A stretch of 64,000 nucleotides of DNA from Pleurostoma richardsiae (lineage: Eukaryota; Ascomycota; Sordariomycetes; Calosphaeriales; Pleurostomataceae). The notes under the pieces were generated by a model, which saw only the letters and a program-made list of their open reading frames with translations, did no database searches and was not told the origin of the DNA. Position numbers and translations under genes: made by a program. Where the stretch lies: positions 1 through 64,000 of the forward strand of contig JANBVO010000080.1 in assembly GCA_030052745.1 (NCBI GenBank), given 5' to 3'. Every line of letters begins with the position of its first letter. Positions within the stretch are counted from its first letter, which is position 1. Of the stretch, positions 44,501 through 55,755 are shown one piece after another.

Positions 44501-47234
44501 TAATAGTTGAACTCCGCAGTACGTTACGAAAGACTGGGAGCCCAGTGACTGGACCTACCCTCCCGCGGCTGGACAAAACAACTGGGTTGGGCATTTCCGC
44601 CTTGTCCCCAATCCACTTACCGGAGAAGTTGTCGATTTCCCTCAGATGGACTACCCCCGATACACCGCAGGAATGTACGCGGAACCTCAGGGTACCTTCA
44701 GCAATGGGACCACGATACCGAGTGGCGAATATAAGATACTTGGAAGAACCTTGCGCACGTACGGAGACGCTTCAAACCTGGATGACTGGCAGTACAAGGT
44801 CTCACCCTGGTTCCACATCAATCGTGGTGAGAACTTGAATACTACCTCGTCTGCGACCACTAGTGCAGCTATCAGCACGTTTTTCATCTCGTCATCACAA
44901 GTCACCTTCTCCGCTACCGCCACGTCCACCAGCGCGTCCTGCGCCACTGATACGGCACGACCTGTCTCTCTCACAGCTTATGCTGGAAATTCCTCAGAAG
45001 GCCATTCCTTCTACGTGTATTCCGACTTCCTAGCTGTGGACTTGAGCGACAGCCAGACACACTTAGACTGGCAAATGGCTGATAACGGTACTCATCTCAG
45101 AACCTCTGCCAATGGTGCCACTATCTACGCATCAGTTCATACGAACACAAACAGTCTGGTCTACATGTATTCCGCGACACGGATTCAGAGCCCCTGGTCG
45201 TACCTTGAGTGTTCAGTTGATGCCGACAAGCATCTGCACTGCATATCCGATGAGAAACAGTACTTTTATGTCTGTGACTCCTCTCAAGGACTCATTCGTC
45301 ACGGCACGACGGTGCTCGATGGATGTACATCTTTAACAATCAACGTCAGCTACTACGACGATATAAGCTGTCCTGGAAGGACGGTCACATCGGTCAGCAG
45401 CACGACATCATCTGTCCAGACCAGCACGTCAAGCCCCTCAATCACCTCAACGGCGATGACAACCAGCTTCATGAGCCCCACAAGCACAACTTCTGCCGAG
45501 CAGTGCAGCGGTACGGCCGAACCAATATCGCTAAATGCCTATATTGGAAATAGCACAGTAGGCTATGACTTCTATGTCTACTCCGACTTCCTGGCCCTTG
45601 ACCTTGACGCTAGTCAAAGCAATCTCGACTGGCAAATGGCGAACAATAGTCTTCTTCAGACGTCAACCAACGGTGTGACAGTGTTCGCAGCAGTTCACAC
45701 CAACAACAATAGTCTGATCTACTTGTATCAACCTTCAAGGATCCAGTATCCATACTCTGACCTTCAGTGCACCGAGGCGGACGGAGTTCTTACCTGTGAA
45801 TCTGGGCTGAAGGAACATCTCTATGTCTGCGACTCCTCCACCGGCGTCTTGCGTAATGGACCCGAGGTCCTGAGCGGCTGTACCACTGTGAACTTCGGAG
45901 TTCAGCACCTGTGCGCCCATATGCCGACGTCGACCAGCGAGGCGCAGTCCACGACGCAATCGTGGTCACTCTCTTCTACGGAGCTACCACTGTCCTCATG
46001 GCAGTCATCATCAGTCTTCTTGAGTACTGAGACCTCCACCGCCTCCCCCATTTCGACATCATCTAACCCTAGCCCCACTACACTGAGCGCCTCGACTTCC
46101 ACGTCTCTCTCGCGCAGTGCCATTGATACGAGCTCAACAATGTCGACGATCTCATCTGTGCAGTCTACGCAGTCTAACAGTGTTCCAACGGAGTCTATTG
46201 GTCGGTCGGCATCCATGACATCCAGGTTGCCTGCCCAGTCCAGCGCAGATTCAGCTGCATCATCTCATCTATCCACCACTGGGACAACTACCACCTCTTT
46301 ACCCTCGCCATCTGATACAAGACATTGGTCTACTACTCTGGCCCGCAGCAGTGATTCCTTATCTACATCGCCTGTCCAGCCTACTGTTATAGCATCAGTT
46401 TCGGCTACTGCATCGGGATCGACGGCTCCGGCCGTGAGTTCGTCTGTTAGCACCTCAACTCCGATCACTTCGCGGGAGACATTGGAACCTATTACAAAGT
46501 CGGATTACATCCCGAGCACTTCTAACCTGCGGTCAGGGTTGAGATCAAGCACTACGGCTACAACATCCCGAAAAGCGACCGGCTCGAACCTGTCTTCGCA
46601 TACCGTTAGCTCTTTGTCGATTATGGGAGCTGCAACGGAATCTTCAACGAGCTTCACGACTTCCACGATATTTGCGACATATCTCGTCACAGTTACTGCC
46701 TGCCCCTCTACCGTCACAAGATGTCCTGTGTCTGCCCGTTCTACCACCGTTACTACCAAGATCATCGCGATCAGCACCACAGTATGCCCGGTCAGCGAGT
46801 CTACGGTGGAGTCCTCAAGCCTGCCTTATGGACCTGGTACGCCGTACCAACCTGCTGGTACTCGTGTCTACCTCTCTACGACAATCGAGCAGAAACATAG
46901 CATTTTACCTAGTGCACCGGATTCGCAGGGCTCTAGACAACAGACACAGAGCGAGGAAGCTGGTGTGAGTGTCATCAAGTCGTCCACTCAGAACCTCCAG
47001 ACCAAGGCGCAACAAGCTAGCTCACAAATCACTAAAATCACGGCAGCTGTCCCAACTTCAAGCCTTGATAACCCGAGCGTTAACAACATTGGGACTAACA
47101 TTAGCGCATCCACTACGGTGCAATCCCCTGCTCTCCCGACCGTCGTCGTCGGCGGCGCTATGCCGCGAAACACGGGTGGATGCTCTAGTGTTATGAGAGC
47201 TGTTACCCTCCTTCTCTTCGTTCTGCTCGTGTAG
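41598..47234 (+). CDS. Secreted subtilisin-like protease with GPI anchor, 11 exons
   Basis: Exons 41598-41759, 41835-42585, 42641-42765, 42818-42946, 43025-43136, 43199-43396, 43460-43533, 43589-43728, 43789-44219, 44280-44458 and 44520-47234 give about 1,671 residues. Order: signal peptide (MGAVKSLVFLASLSLCGNVLG), short propeptide (GRYIVKFSQNG), S8 catalytic domain with Asp in IIAFIDSGIDYTHP, His in GHGTHTAGIAAS and Ser in YSGTSMACPY, an inserted PA-like region, an Fn3-like (C5a-peptidase type) region, two roughly 140-residue repeats with several Cys, a long Ser/Thr-rich stalk, and a hydrophobic tail (MRAVTLLLFVLLV) fitting a GPI signal. Likely cell-wall or membrane bound and heavily O-glycosylated. 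Exon 4's donor (GTGATT) is the least certain join. Confidence 0.85.
44940..45913 (+). repeat. Two diverged Cys-containing repeats inside the subtilase
   Basis: Codes two units, about 44940-45372 and 45504-45913. Both contain (S/N)AY.GNS..G..FYVYSDFLA.DL, LDWQMA, VHTN.NSL.Y.Y...RIQ, LYVCDSS.G..R.G..VL.GCT. A Ser/Thr linker separates them. The domain is not one I can name; a wall- or glycan-binding role is a guess. Confidence 0.8.
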
Positions 47235-48765
47235 ATGAGGTAGCAGGTATAAATGTTGTCCCTTCAGATCAGTTATACAGTGCAACACGAAGGGATGACG
47301 GACTTATGTCTCATCGAGAACTATTGTATAGGGTAATAGTTTCTCTTGAAAGTCATAATCGAGCAGGAACAACACCTTAGACACCGATAGAAGACTCTTA
47401 GAGAAATACCTGCTCTACCTGGTTACTGCTAAACCGTTCGCGAGTAAAGTTCTATAAATTACCGTATCGGGTTCCTTCTTAAAGCTGTAGCCTTACCATA
47501 CGATTACCTTACTGAAAACATGTACATTAGATAGCTTCTAGCTAAGGGAAGTTTCACGGGCGAATAATTTTTAAATTTATCGATATTAGAAAATCAATAA
47601 TCCCTCAACTATGGATAATTTCAGTAAAAGCACCATTACCATCTTTCTAAATCCTACCACTATTATTTACTCTATCTACCCAATAGTTCATACTGGCGTA
47701 CTTCGTGAAGAACATAGAGATGGTAATTCGATTAGAAATAGTTTAGAATAGTAAAAGAAGGGTCTTATCTTTGAGCAGGATATAAATAATTAGAGTACTA
47801 GTATTTTTCAAACGAAACATCTAGTAGGAGTATATTTATAATAGAGATAATAGGTTTAAGACTTTATAAAATTGAAGTAAGCGGACTACCCAAGACTATC
47901 GATTCGATAGTAAAGAACTATTATATTTTTAATGCTTACGCTCGTGCTTCAGGGTTTAAGATTACCTATGAAGTCTGTCAATAGTTTTATATCGTTTAAA
48001 GCCGTAAAGATATTAGCCCCGTATTAGTACTACGGAGAAGGCTTACAAGAGGATAATATCGAATGAACCTGAGTTTTAATCGGTCTTATTAATGTCCATT
48101 ACGTTTAGAAGTAGGGTAATTCGTGTAATACTCTTACTTTTATATAGCTTCAATGCCGCTTAATTACTAAGATTAAAATGCGTTAAGGCGTACGAAGTTT
48201 AAAAATACAATGTTATATTAATTACGATCGCATTCGATTCGCTAGTGTAAGAATTGGCATTAATCGTAAGTATATTATAGAAGTAGTTACGGTTGTTTAA
48301 CTAGTTAGAACAACATCAAAACTAATATCTTCCATTATTGTAACTCTAAAGTTGGGGAGGAGAGTTAAATGTAAGAACTATTGCCATCGATACTAATAAA
48401 AGTTAAGAATGCCTAAATTTAACATTGATGCTACATACAAGAGCGCGAATGTGTAAGCCGGACGCCCTTTCCGTAGGCCTTGAGCTCCTCTGAACTAGGC
48501 CGAGCCAGTGACATCTCTAGCGGTGAATATTAACTGGATGAGCTCGTTGCAGCTAGTAACGACTTATAGTATCTAGACCGTTCGGCCTTACAGCGTTGTA
48601 GTAATTGTTATTTCTCATGGCTGCGCTGTGCTTAGGGCTAACTCCAGCAATACGCCTTACACAATAGCTTCTCAAAAGGTTACCTAATTTAAATGGGAAG
48701 TAATGAATCCTTTAGTTCTTCATATATTTCCAAGTCTCATTCAGCACTCTTATATGATAATAATA
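47235..48765. other. AT-rich stretch, probable RIP-mutated repeat relic
   Basis: From about 47400 to 48430 the sequence becomes very rich in TA and poor in CA/TG compared with neighbours, with no open frame over about 70 codons. This is the pattern left by RIP on a repeated element. The element's family cannot be told. Base composition returns to normal near 48440. Confidence 0.5.
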
Positions 48766-49035
48766 CTAGCTCGAGAGGGTTACTACGCCAGTAGCAGTCT
48801 GTGATGCTTCCCAAACGAGGTAACTCAACCTCAGCTCCTCCGCAGAAAAGTGTGCTAAGGCATCTTCAGCACAAATATGCCGCATCAATTCATCTGGATA
48901 GACAGGTATGAGATTGTGAAGGCGCACGCCGGCGCCGCCGCCGCCCTCCGCCAACGGGACTGTCTCCAGTCCGGCGCATGTCAACACGGTGAGTCTCGAC
49001 CCTGAGTCTCGATCCGTAATCACCTGCGACTCCAT
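48766..49035 (-). CDS. Small ORF with EELRL motif, possible 3' exon of the FG-rich gene
   Basis: A frame of 89 residues from ATG 49035. Near the C-terminus, ALAHFSAEELRLSYLVWE resembles the (S/F)(P/F)EELRL(A)DY motif that follows FG/SP-rich regions in several Aspergillus proteins. It directly follows the FG-rich frame on the same strand, so it may be that gene's final exon; the 15-nt gap is too short for an intron, so the join is unresolved. Confidence 0.4.
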   Translation of the reverse strand: MESQVITDRDSGSRLTVLTCAGLETVPLAEGGGGAGVRLHNLIPVYPDELMRHICAEDALAHFSAEELRLSYLVWEASQTATGVVTLSS

Positions 49036-49050
49036 CAGATTACCTAATGT

Positions 49051-49942
49051 TTAATTCTCCTTGGGGGGGCTAGACTGAAAGGAAGAGCCAAACGGGCTTG
49101 AAATTGACTGCTGTTCAAATAATGTAGAAGTGCTTGGCGGTGCGGATGTATTTGAAGTCCCCGTGCCAGAAAATATTGAGGAGCTTACTTGAGGCTTCGC
49201 AGGCATCCCAAAGCTGGAGAACAGCATTTTCCCCTTCGAAGACTCCGGCGACTTGTTAGATGGCTTCAAGCCCCATGGGCTGCTGGTACTCTGTGAAGAG
49301 CTGAAGCTATTTGTGCTACCGAGTGTGACAGAAGCCGAAGAGGCCCCAGAGAGCCCTGTGGTAGGGTTAGAAGTACTAGTTGTAGAAGCCGACGAGACAC
49401 CGAAAAGCCCTGTAGGAGAGGGCGCAGTACCAGGTGCGGAGGCTAAAGAGGGACCAAAAGGGCTCGTGGTCGGAGGATCAGTGCTAGGTTTAGAAGCCGA
49501 AGAGGCTTTGAAAAGCCCTGTAGGAGAGGGTGCAGTACCAGGTGCGGAGGCCAAAGAGGGACCAAAAGGGCTCGTGGTCGGAGGATCAGTGCTAGGTTTA
49601 GAAGCCGAAGAGGCTTTGAAAAGCCCTGTAGGAGAGGGTGCAGTACCAGGTGCGGAGGCCAAAGAGGGACCAAAAGGGCTCGTGGTCGGAGGATCACTGC
49701 TAGGTTTAGAAGCCGAAGAGGCTTTGAAAAGCCCTGTGGTAGGGAACACAGTGCCGGCGCCTAAAGTAAAGCCTGTGGAAGTGGACTTGGTCGCCGATGG
49801 AGGAACCGCTTTTGTTGCGTTGGACGGTGTCGCCAACTGTGACGTCCCGTTTAATTTTGCGGTCGAAAACGGCCTCGAGGCGAGAGGTGTCTCTTCTGGA
49901 CTCTTTGCAGCGGGCACCGATGGTTCGGGATCTTTTACGGAT
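49051..49942 (-). CDS. FG-rich nucleoporin-like region, probable tail of the dynamin-like gene
   Basis: About 297 codons of low-complexity Ser/Thr/Pro/Ala protein with repeated SPFG, TGLF and SSFG motifs, ending FGSSFQSSPPKEN. This composition resembles FG nucleoporins. It probably continues the dynamin-like protein just upstream: the GED-containing exon ends ...QMTG in phase 1 at 50127, and an acceptor at about 49943 (AAAAG|ATCCCGAACC) would give DPEPSVPAAKSPEE in frame. An extra small exon in between is possible. Alternatively it is an independent gene starting near 49917. Confidence 0.5.
49403..49726. repeat. Three tandem 108-bp coding repeats
   Basis: Units begin at 49403, 49511 and 49619 with almost identical sequence, and a diverged unit follows. 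On the minus strand each codes 36 residues: GLFKASSASKPSTDPPTTSP then FGPSLASAPGTAPSPT. The frame is preserved because 108 is a multiple of three. Confidence 0.92.
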
Positions 49943-50126
49943 GAGCGTCAACTTAGATGATGGGCTACCGCTTGCCTCACCCGGTGAGAGTGTAGGCAAC
50001 TGATGATGTACTCACTTGAAGGATTTTGCTTCTTTTCAGGACGCGGAGAAACACACACAATGGAGGGAGGCACTGTGCACACAGGTTAGCTCTAGAGAGC
50101 GACAGAAACCAATAGACAAGAGATAC

Positions 50127-52382
50127 CCGTCATTTGGATGGGTCGGTGGCGGTTGCATCGCGTCAACGCCTCTTCCAGCATCTTTACTTCCTCTTGGAGG
50201 ATTTGCCTTTCGATCTGGACTTCCTCGGATTCCAACGCCAGCTCCCTCAGGATGTCGTCAGGCATCTTGTCAACCTTCCGAGTGGTCAAGATGCTTGGAA
50301 GGTCGCACACTAGGCAGCCTTCCACCGCGAGATTGATGACATTCTCAGTGAACGTTCTGAGGGACATCTACAAATATATATCAGCTTATTGTAATTATGG
50401 ACTTCTGTTGATGGAGAAAATACATCGTAGTAGGTCACCATCATGTCAACAACGTCATCTGTACCGAGATGGCTATTCATGAAGCTCTCTGCGTTGAGAA
50501 GAGTCTCTAGAGCCTGTTTCCTGCGGGGTCGCGACCCAGACTTGACAAGGATCGTGTCCAGACCATCGTCGTCGCCTAGCACACCTGCGAGACGATCTGC
50601 CAGTCGGTTAAGGGTCCTCCTAGAAAGTCTGCCATGGAATTCAGTCTCGAGGGGGAGGGTATAACCGTTCACATAGGGGCGCAGAATTTCATGAAGCTTT
50701 TCTCGAAGGACCCGCTTCTTCTGGTCGAAGAAAGGGTTGACGCAAGACCTCAGGACAGCCGCAATAGTAGTTCTGTCGGACCCGATAATGTACTCGAACA
50801 GCTTCTCCACGAATGACTGGGCATAGCTAAGAACAAGGTCAATATAAAATTGCGCAATGTCTTTCCATGGCTTCGCCTCCTCCCTGAATAGCTGGAAAGC
50901 GAGGTTGCTGTTGGGTACTCCTGGGAACTCCCTCCCTTGATTCCGTGAGGCAGGAAGTTCAAGCCTCTTATTGAGGGCCGATTGCGTGATAGGGGCCGGG
51001 TTTGGGAAGCTGCTGTATAGATTGACAAAGCGTTGCAGGTATTCGTCAACCATTCCATCTTCATCCCTAGAAGCTTCGGCCTTGTTGTGGCCATGGCTTT
51101 TCCTTTGATCGTGGTCCTCCTCCTCGATTTCATGAGTCCCACCCTTCATACGCAACACAGCATCAAAGGCGCGGTTCAAGTTGCGAATCAACGCCCGCAA
51201 CTTCTTGTCTTCGTCATCCATGGTTCCGAAAAACTGGTCGTTGTATCTGCCCTCCAGAGCATCGTCGGTAAGATTGTGAAACCTCTCGGCAATGTCGAAT
51301 AGATATGACCTCAGCTCTCGTGAGGTGGACCTCGGCTCTCCCAGCTGTTGCAGCTGCTGTCTCCGCGTCTCCAGATTATGCTCGATGTCTCGAATAAGAC
51401 CCGGCAGATTCGCTTTGATATGATCCAGAAGCACAGTGCTGAGTTTTCTCCGTAAGCTTTCGATGCCTCTGTTGGTACGACGAATGGCGCTCCACGGTCC
51501 AGATTCAAAGAAACGCTTCTCATTTCTGTCTCTTTCTTCAAAGCTGGCCGTCCTCTCCTCCTCGGACTGGTTTCGTAACACAAACCAGCCGAGTCTCAAT
51601 TCGTGAGTAGTCTCGAGACCTTGAGCAAGGTCGAGATACCTACGTCGATTATTGCCGCTGCCGGCAAGATCCGGTTTCGTGATAACACCCAGTGTGCGTT
51701 CCCTGGCCGGATCGTGTTTTTTAGCCTGTTTCGTGACAATTTGATTGGCGAGTTGATTGTTCGCAGCGACAACAGCCAGGATTATACTCTTATCCTGTTT
51801 CATGTAGCCCTCGACCAGCTCATTAACAAGCTCCAAGTCTTCTTGTGACTGGTCGGCTGTCTCCGAATGGAAGTAACCCGGGAGGTCAACGAGTGTCAGA
51901 GGGTACACGTCAGGCCCGGAAATCTCCACGCGCAGGACATCCTTGGAGAAGCGTCTCTCACCGCGGATTCGGATGCCCATGTGCTCCTTGGCCTCATTGA
52001 TGATGTCGGGCAGTGCCTCCGTGTCGAATTCTGTTCTTCGAAACGGTTGCTGGGGGCTGTCTCGCTTCCCTGCTGTTCTGTCGGAAAACTGTATGCTGAC
52101 ATCGACCCGGGGCTCGCTCGCCCGCCGAAGGACCAGCTCTGTGGCGAAGCGGGTGCACACGTCACCGTCAACAGGGAAGCGCACGCGGGACAGGGCCTCG
52201 AGCACGGAGCTCTTGCCCGATGATTGATCACCGACCACGACTATCTGGGGAAGGCTAATGATCTCGCCAATCTGAAGCTGACGGAGTTGGTCGATGGTGT
52301 CAAGGAGGGCTTTGGAGTCCGGACTGTTAAGTTGGGCCAGTGTATTCCCGTCGAGGCTAACATCTCCTGCGCTGGTTTCCAT
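50127..52382 (-). CDS. Dynamin-like GTPase
   Basis: Exon 1 50424-52382 (653 codons) and exon 2 50127-50367 (donor GTATTT, acceptor TTTGTAG). The GTPase domain has P-loop GDQSSGKSS, switch I CTRFATELVL, DxxG as LVDLPGYF, and TKPD, as in Mx/dynamin proteins. The middle/stalk region follows (LRSYLFDIAERFHNLTDDAL, FPNPAPITQSALNKRLELP). The GED is at the end, spanning the exon junction: DVVDMMVTYYD joined to MSLRTFTENVINLAVEGCLV, then PSILTTRKVDKMPDDILRELALES. No PH domain or proline-rich domain. It should form membrane-remodelling or stalk-mediated oligomers; Mx-like fungal members lack a clear assigned role. Start chosen as METSAGD; an upstream in-frame ATG-like start would add 35 residues without similarity. 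The phase-1 end suggests another exon follows. Confidence 0.88.
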
Positions 52383-53833
52383 GGCCGGCCTGCTATCTAA
52401 TGGTTTGCTATCCTGTCGTGATGGATGATGCTGGAGATAAAAACTGAACGAGGGCGTTGTGAGACTTGAAAAAAATGACAGGAGCACAAACTCGGACTTC
52501 TTTCGTCGAGCGGAGAGAGACCCAAGCTGGCTTTAATGGGATCGCCGGAGTATTTTACCATCCTAAGTGTCCGAGCGTCACACCTAAGGGTTCCAAACTG
52601 TTCTGTACCTGGAACCAACAGTTGAGGTTGCGGAAAATGTGATTGGGCGTAGTGGGGGCCGGAAGTACGGAGCGGGTGTTAAGCGGCAAAGCCTGCGTCT
52701 GCCTGGCTAATAATGTGATGGTAGCGTGCTAAACCGGGGCCACGGAAAACTGCCTTTGTTTCATGAAGATGCAGGGTCTGTGAACGGGCGCCTTGCATCC
52801 CTGTAAAGGCGAACTCAGCTCTCCCTCTGCGGCAGGCTCGTTGGCAATGTCCGGGGCTCGGGCAGCCCCTGCGCGCTTCCCGACACGCACCTGCCCAGGT
52901 GGGTAATTGAATCCGCTACCGGCTCGTGCTAGTGGTAACGGAAGGTGTTCCGCGCTGCTAAGCCACTGGCACCCCCTTATTTCTAAACCCGAAGATCCCG
53001 GATACTGCAGCACACAGGGGAGGGAGGGGAGGGGCTGGGCTGTGGAATGTGGACGTCCCACCGAGTAAACGAGTACCTAGGTAGAGACGGGATTTTGCCG
53101 CCGCTTACTCCTATGGCGACTCAAAACGACTGGTGTGCGGTAGGTGCATGTATCCAGAAGGCAAAGTCTATCGATCCCGTCGAGTCTAGTTGAATCCTTT
53201 GTTTTGGCCTTCTCAGGTAATAAACGTATCTACCCATCTTAAGCAGTCTTGGACTCAGCTACAGCGTATAGGCCAGGGGGAGCATTAGGCCCTACCCTAC
53301 TACCAAACTTCAACACATAACGCTACGGCGCGTAAGGTACAGGCTGCATCGTAGCTGCTGCCTCTTCCCTCGCAACCCTTTCGTTTCCACCTTCTACGTC
53401 CGCTCCTACAACCTCCTCCCTTTCATCTTCACCACGATTACCTTGCTTCCCTTACCTTTTGTATTGGGAAGTTCACAAACTGCCGCAGGACTAACTAGTT
53501 GATGTCCTAGCATCTGGTGGGTTTTTTTTTATCTTATTTATGCGCACAGGACAAAGGCCGTCCTCCACCTACAACTTTATATACGGCTTTACCTACGCCG
53601 CTGCTATTAGTCCTCGTCCGTGCCGTGGTACCAGAAGGCAGTGCCAGCGGATGCAGTGCAGCTTGCGGACCCTCGTTAGTAAGAATGCCCAGTCTAGGTA
53701 TAACAGGCTTTGACTGATTCGCACTCTGCTGCAGAAGGACGCTTTGCCTCGTGCGCAGCCGTCTCACTATGTCAAGGATTTACGGGGCAGAATAGACAGA
53801 TTAAGACTCTGCGACAAATGGGAGCCAACCACA
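52383..53833. other. Intergenic region
   Basis: Contains the dynamin-like promoter and a CT-rich stretch near 53380-53460. I see no supported gene. Confidence 0.4.
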
Positions 53834-55755
53834 ATGAAGCACGGAGGGCGGAGGATTGGTGCGCCCGTGGTTCTTGGACGCCTGTTCTGCGGCGGCGGGA
53901 AAGCAACAGTAGAAGCGCCGCGCGCACTGCAGCGGCAAGACCCGGCACTCCCCTGTCCGATTGCGAAGCTCTCGGATGATCTCATCCTGCACATCTTCGA
54001 TTTCGTCCAAGCGGCCAGCTCGCAGAGTGCCGCCAGCCTCGCCCTGATGCCCCCGCACTTCTACCGCGAGGCCCGGTGTGTGCAGCACCGCAGCGTGGCC
54101 ATCGACCTGGACGACAACAAGCACGAAGCGGCAGGAAAACGTCTCGATCTCATCGAGAAGGATGGCCTGCTGATCGCCATCCACGAGCTCCACGTGCTCA
54201 GTCGCCATAGCAAACCGAACACGCAATGTCTCCAGCGGCTGGCGGCCATGGTCGCCGGAATGACGGGCCTCCGCTGTGCACTGGGAGTATACCCCTATGC
54301 CAGACACGGTGCTTGAGAGCCTACCCAAACTGCCTTTTTCTGTGAGGCTCCACGTTGTCTTCAGAGACAAGAGCAGCCGCGACCCGGCGGCCAGACAGCT
54401 TCTCGCCGCGCTTGCCGGTTGTGGCGTCCTAGTCTCGACCACACTGGACGCAGCGTACTTGAACGCCACCGACTGCCTCAAGCTCTCACGGCCGCTGAAG
54501 CAGTTCTTGCTCACCTGTCCCAATCTCTTAAATCAGTCGGTGGACCTGCACCTCCCTCGGAAAGGCTGTATCAGCTATGCCCCGCGCCCGGTCGAGTATC
54601 AGGGCCTCGGCTTCTCCGGCGGCGAGAGCCCGCTGCGCCCACTGGAGTATCTGAACATACATGAGTACCCTTGCGGGGGAGGAGGAAATGTACGGCCACT
54701 TCGCCTTCCACTCCCGAGGCTATCTCGGCCCGGGCCAAGAGATGGACTACAGGCCGCGAACTTCAGCTGGTCGACTCTGCAGCGGTTAGGTTAGAGGTTA
54801 CCTTGCTATCTACACAGGTCCTCCTTGCCATCGCCCTAGCCCCGATGCTGACGCCACTGCAGAAGGTCCGCTTCACGTCGGCCCGCGATCCGCTCGGCAA
54901 CTCGCTCGAAACATTCTTTGACCAGGTACCGTCACCCCTGGAGGCCATCAGCGGGCCCAGCCTAAGCCTTTGCCCGGCACGCGCCGAAACTGGGCAGGCT
55001 CACAGTGCACCAGCCCGAGGCGTCGCCCGCGAGCGCGTGGAAAGAGCATCTACTCTTAGGGGAGGCGCTGGGTGAACTCTTTGAGAGGGCCCCGCACCTG
55101 GAGGGCCTGGGCATCGACATGCTGCAGGTCAGCGGCGACTGGCCGCGTGCGCAGCTCGACGTACTGGCCCGTTTCCCTCACCTCCGTGTATTGGAGCTGT
55201 GGTTTGGATTCAGCGACTGGAGGGTTCCCAGCCGGCAGCAGCCTGCCCTCACGACATCATCCGCGGCACGGCTTTTCACCGTCCTGCGTCACGCAAACGG
55301 CGAACCCGACTCTACGGCAATTGCGCGTGCACTCGGGCTGCCCGCAACCGCCGGAGATTAGCTTGCTGGCTGACTCCGCGTGCTACTCCGAGGACAACAG
55401 CGCGAGCTTCGATCGTCGCGTCCCCGAGCGGGACGACGATGCTGGGGCTGGGGAGGTCGCCGTCGCTAATTTCAGCCTGAGCCCGCGGCTGGATACGCCC
55501 ATGTAGCGGATCCTTAAGGGCAATGAGGAGCGGCAGGACGTCCAAGGGAATTTAATCGCGCTGCAGGTCGCGCTCGATGAGCCTATGCAATATGTAGATT
55601 GGGAGCGGTGGAGGAAGGAATGGCCCACCCCAGACTTCCCAGCACTTACGGACGCGGCTGAAGGGAGGAACGGATCCAGTAGTCCCTTTTTCCACGTCAG
55701 GGCGGCCGCAAAGACTGAGGCACGGCGAAGGGGTTATCCCGTCAGGTGGTACTAA
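53834..55755 (+). pseudogene. Broken F-box-like (LRR-type) family gene
   Basis: Coding blocks run in order from MKHGGRRIG at 53834 to RGYPVRWY and a TAA at 55755, but in changing frames. They are KLSDDLILHIFDFVQAA (F-box-like), MTGLRCA, then a shift to LHWEYTPMPDTVLESLPKLP near 54275, LKQFLLTCPNL, a shift near 54770 to EVTLLSTQVLLAIALAPMLTPLQKVRFTS, a shift near 54990 to HQPEASPASAWKEHLLLGEALGELFERAPHLEGLGID, a shift near 55310 to LRVHSGCPQPPE, an in-frame TAG at 55504, and IALQVALDEPM. I count at least four frameshifts and one stop. Base composition stays GC-rich, so the decay looks recent and not RIP-driven. Intact relatives seem to be an expanded uncharacterised family in Aspergillus-type genomes. 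Confidence 0.75.

Noticed and set aside
45902-46780. Minus-strand frames opposite the Ser/Thr-rich stalk of the subtilase
   Set aside because: Their Val/Asp/Glu-rich composition is the antisense of TCx/ACx codons.
49253-49960. 235-codon plus-strand frame across the FG-repeat region
   Set aside because: It is the antisense of the 108-bp repeats; its Val/Glu/Ala/Gly repeats follow from the minus-strand code, which has FG motifs.
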